A DNA stretch of 10,950 nt, taken from Paraglomus occultum (lineage: Eukaryota; Glomeromycota; Glomeromycetes; Paraglomerales; Paraglomeraceae). The notes below the pieces were generated by a model. That model searched no databases. It was given only the letters and a program-made list of their open reading frames with translations, and had not been told where the DNA came from. How positions within the stretch are numbered: the first letter of the stretch is position 1; each line of letters starts with the position of its first letter. The stretch is from positions 1 through 10,950 of the forward strand of contig CAJVPJ010001271.1 of assembly GCA_910592205.1 (NCBI GenBank), written 5' to 3'. The position numbers and the translations under genes are program-made. Positions 8,878-10,950 of the stretch are shown piece after piece.

Positions 8878-10101
8878 GGCATAGTGCAATATAAGCAGAT
8901 GAATGTTTAAACCGATTTTTAATAGATTTATTATAGTATTAAAGTAGTTAATAATATGTGTGTTTTATTAAGTTTAGCTAGATTGATATGTGTGATGGCT
9001 GTTTAAATAGTAGTTGTCTAAGTGACTGTGCTGCAAATTGTTGAGCGTGTCAGTATTCTTCAACTATACTTCTGTCTGTAATATGCATCTTTACGTAGGG
9101 TAATTATATTGAGATTTCCCATGACAGCAGCTTATTGTGACATATTAATATGATTGATCAGTCGAGAATATGTTATTGTCTAGTATTAGGGTTGGTAGAG
9201 TCAACCTTAATTACTAAAGCAATATTTTTGTATTTTTACACTGACCTCCCTCATATATTAGTGTTATTGTACTAGTACTGACTCCGAGAATGTCAGACTG
9301 CTTAACAGACGCACGCTATTAGGTGTGTTGCATAATGCAAATGAATTTCTATCGTGCGCAATATCAAGCAATGACAATTTTGGCTTTATATGTGCCATAT
9401 TTTTTCAACCAATCTCAACGTTGAAAATTCTATAGCGTAGATATCTGTTTTTCTTTCAAAGAAGTCATAAACCGCCAGCTCACGAATATGCCTTGTTCGG
9501 TATACAATTTATATGTAGAACACGTTGATCAAACCGTTCATTCTGCTTATTGATCCAGCGAATGGGCATAGATAAATCATTTAACTACCACAACGCCAGG
9601 CCAGGTGGGGCTAGTCACAAAAAGATGGTACATTGTGAGGTAAGGTATTCACATTATTTGTACAAATCTATTTACTGCAGTAACATAATACAGTAGCGAC
9701 ATTTATTTAAGCGTCGACGATTCTCGATGTATTATAATACTAAATTCTAGTCACGATCTTTTTGGTGTTGCTAAACTCTCCATGGTTCTTTTCTATTTTT
9801 CGATTTTTGTTACCATTCTGTAAAAATTACGGCACATAGATAGGATAGATAGCAATATTTATTAGTGATGTAGACGTGCGCCAACATTTTTATTGAGCCT
9901 AGTCCATAACAGTGCACTGGTCGCCATAGTTTTGCACATACTTTTTGAACAAACGCCTTTTCCAGGCAAATTTGATGGCAGTGAGAAATCATACACACTT
10001 ATAACAGTATTGTAAATTATTCTTCTTTATTCCCTGGACTACTTTGAGATGTTTGTTGGCTGACTACGTATACAATATAAACTACAGAGTAAGAGGGAAG
10101 A

Positions 10102-10305
10102 ATGAATTTGCCAATACATGTGGACTCAGTTCGTTTACTCAAATATCATGCGCACGACATATTTTATGAAGGCAAGGCCAGTTTTCATGAAGTTACGTCC
10201 AAAACAATAAAGCAGAGCCAATGTTTATATGATACTTGCATGGATAGCAGGAAATTCTACTTCTACGGCTCTCTCTTGTACTTGAACGAAACTCCACGCA
10301 AGTGA
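10102..10305 (+). CDS. Doubtful 67-residue hypothetical protein
   Basis: An uninterrupted frame runs from ATG (preceded by AGAGGGAAGA) to TGA. The residue mix is reasonably protein-like, without long low-complexity runs, and includes two Cys and several aromatic residues (KFYFYGSLLYL). I recognise no domain, signal peptide or membrane segment. It has no visible introns, unlike the other genes here. A frame of this length can arise by chance in DNA of this composition, so it may not be a gene. Confidence 0.2.
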   Translation: MNLPIHVDSVRLLKYHAHDIFYEGKASFHEVTSKTIKQSQCLYDTCMDSRKFYFYGSLLYLNETPRK

Positions 10306-10748
10306 AGTGTTAGCGTACTATATTTGCTTACAACAAACGATATTGCGAATCTGCGTTAGTTAGCATTCCTCTCTCGACTTACTTTAGTCCTTCGAGCTGT
10401 TGTAATATTTGTACTTCGCTTAAAATCTATCCGGTATTTACTAACACAACTGAACTAGTTAATGGATAACCAGCAACGGACAAATATTGTGAAGCACACA
10501 TTCTTCACAAACAATTCAATTCAAACGCTGCAGATATTGTATAACTAAAATCGGAATTAAAGATTTATTTTTCCAGCTACTCACTATATTCGAAAGAGAG
10601 ACGGGGCGGGCTTTTGTTTGCTCGCACGATATTTGGATTGATCAGATAAGCATGTTACACAGTGATGATTTACAATGCTTATTATTATGTGCATTATCGC
10701 TCAATAACAAAGTCTCTACGGCCGTGAACACTTTGAAACCGTAACAAA
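10306..10748 (+). promoter_or_regulatory. Likely 5' region of the BTB gene, with a GC box
   Basis: This is the DNA between the last open frame and the BTB start at 10749. It contains ACGGGGCGGGC at 10601-10611, a GC-box-like sequence about 140 bp before the start codon that stands out against the AT-rich background. No clear TATA box could be fixed. A promoter role is inferred from position and composition only. Confidence 0.3.
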
Positions 10749-10889
10749 ATGAATATCGCTGTTGATTTATCTTCCATTCTTTCATCGGATTATGAGAAAC
10801 TATACCAAAGTGGCAGATATACTGATATTTCAATCCATGTTGGAAAGGAGCCAAATAACAAAATCTTTCTCGCAGTGGGATATTTGTAG
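10749..10889 (+). pseudogene. BTB/POZ domain protein, 5' end, interrupted by a repeat element
   Basis: The ATG at 10749 opens 42 codons that match the start of BTB domains in the expanded fungal BTB family: a leader with DLSSILSSDYEKLYQSGRY, then TDISIHVGKEPNNKIFLA. BTB domains mediate dimer formation and often recruit cullin-3 ubiquitin ligases. At this point family members normally continue with His-Ser or a similar pair and the first long helix (general pattern A-H-[SKR]). Here the frame instead enters a palindromic repeat after the GCA codon at 10872-10874, reads four foreign codons and stops at TAG 10887-10889. The rest of the gene would lie beyond the repeat, outside the window. The break could be a true disruption, or the repeat could be removed as an intron (GT directly follows GCA, though GTGGGA is a poor donor). 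The first reading is preferred. Confidence 0.7.
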
Positions 10890-10915
10890 TCTATATAGAC
10901 TACAAATATCCCACT
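10874..10915. repeat. 42-bp perfect palindrome at the element boundary
   Basis: AGTGGGATATTTGTAGTCTAT at 10874-10894 is followed at once by its exact reverse complement at 10895-10915, with no spacer. The symmetry ends at C10873/T10916. It begins exactly where BTB coding similarity stops, so it marks the end of the inserted DNA. The centre is TATATA, which would fit two element ends meeting at a TA site, or a fold-back end. Confidence 0.95.
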
Positions 10916-10950
10916 TAGTCGGGACTATAACCATCCCAATGGGAATTGGC
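10874..10950. mobile_element. End of an inserted repeat element with subterminal repeats (continues past the window)
   Basis: After the palindrome, the 18-bp unit GACTACAAATATCCCACT (10898-10915) recurs as GACTATAACCATCCCAAT (10923-10940), 14 of 18 bases identical, with a 25-bp period. A third copy is the inverted arm of the palindrome (10874-10891). One inverted and two direct copies of a short motif near the edge resemble the subterminal transposase-binding repeats of DNA transposons or their non-autonomous derivatives. No transposase is visible because only about 77 bp fall inside the window, so the superfamily cannot be named. Confidence 0.6.

Larger units (their letters stand above)
7722..10101. 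other. Gene-poor stretch, no recognisable gene
   Basis: This is AT-rich DNA with frequent stops in all frames. The - strand frames at 8235-8447 and 9810-9998 show no family motif or consistent codon character. One short + strand frame stands out: it is open from about 9529 to 9696, with an ATG at 9562 (MGIDKSFNYHNARPGG...) running into a good donor (GAG|GTAAGG at 9639/9640). It could be a lone exon, but I found no partner exon. An A11 run at 8257-8267 faces a T7 run at 8276-8282. Two further items, a small hairpin and a diverged repeat, are listed separately. Confidence 0.4.

Noticed and set aside
9810-9998. 62-codon frame on the - strand, Cys-rich
   Set aside because: The Cys spacing matches no known motif and there is no supporting context; a chance frame is more likely.
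10642-10854. 70-codon frame on the - strand
   Set aside because: It is antisense to the BTB start, which is the clear coding strand here.

Overview
The window looks like nuclear DNA of an arbuscular mycorrhizal fungus (Glomeromycotina, Rhizophagus-like). The DNA is AT-rich. Short GT-AG introns of about 67-81 bp split the recognisable genes. The genes belong to two families that are strongly expanded in these fungi: tyrosine-kinase-like protein kinases with motifs such as HCDLH, CDLGLSRSVN and SDVYSFGI, and BTB/POZ proteins with the start motif YTDISIHVG. The organism call rests on remembered family features, not on a search.

Layout. Positions 3-318 may be the last three exons of an unknown + strand gene whose start lies outside the window. 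Positions 965-2088 hold a decayed + strand kinase pseudogene with at least three frameshifts, an Asp-to-Asn change at the catalytic base and an APE-to-APK change. Facing it tail to tail is the main gene of the window, a four-exon kinase on the - strand (5389 to 2893). Its exons join in phase 0 to give 754 residues. The C-terminal kinase domain looks intact. In front of it are three degenerate copies of a kinase N-lobe, the first two followed by a Cys-rich linker. The three introns fall at the same place in successive N-lobe units, which points to tandem exon duplication. Positions 5499-7140 are gene-free apart from a (GAAC)n microsatellite. Positions 7141-7721 hold a second kinase pseudogene of a different subfamily, with three frameshifts and a break at the catalytic loop. 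Positions 7722-10748 are gene-poor, with only doubtful short ORFs.

The window ends with the start of a BTB domain gene at 10749. Its reading frame is cut after 42 codons by the end of a repeat element that opens with a 42-bp perfect palindrome and carries spaced copies of an 18-bp motif.

The region reads as a fast-evolving kinase cluster: one apparently intact gene, two decayed relatives and a mobile-element insertion. The multi-N-lobe kinase is the most unusual object. I saw no tRNA, rRNA or CRISPR.
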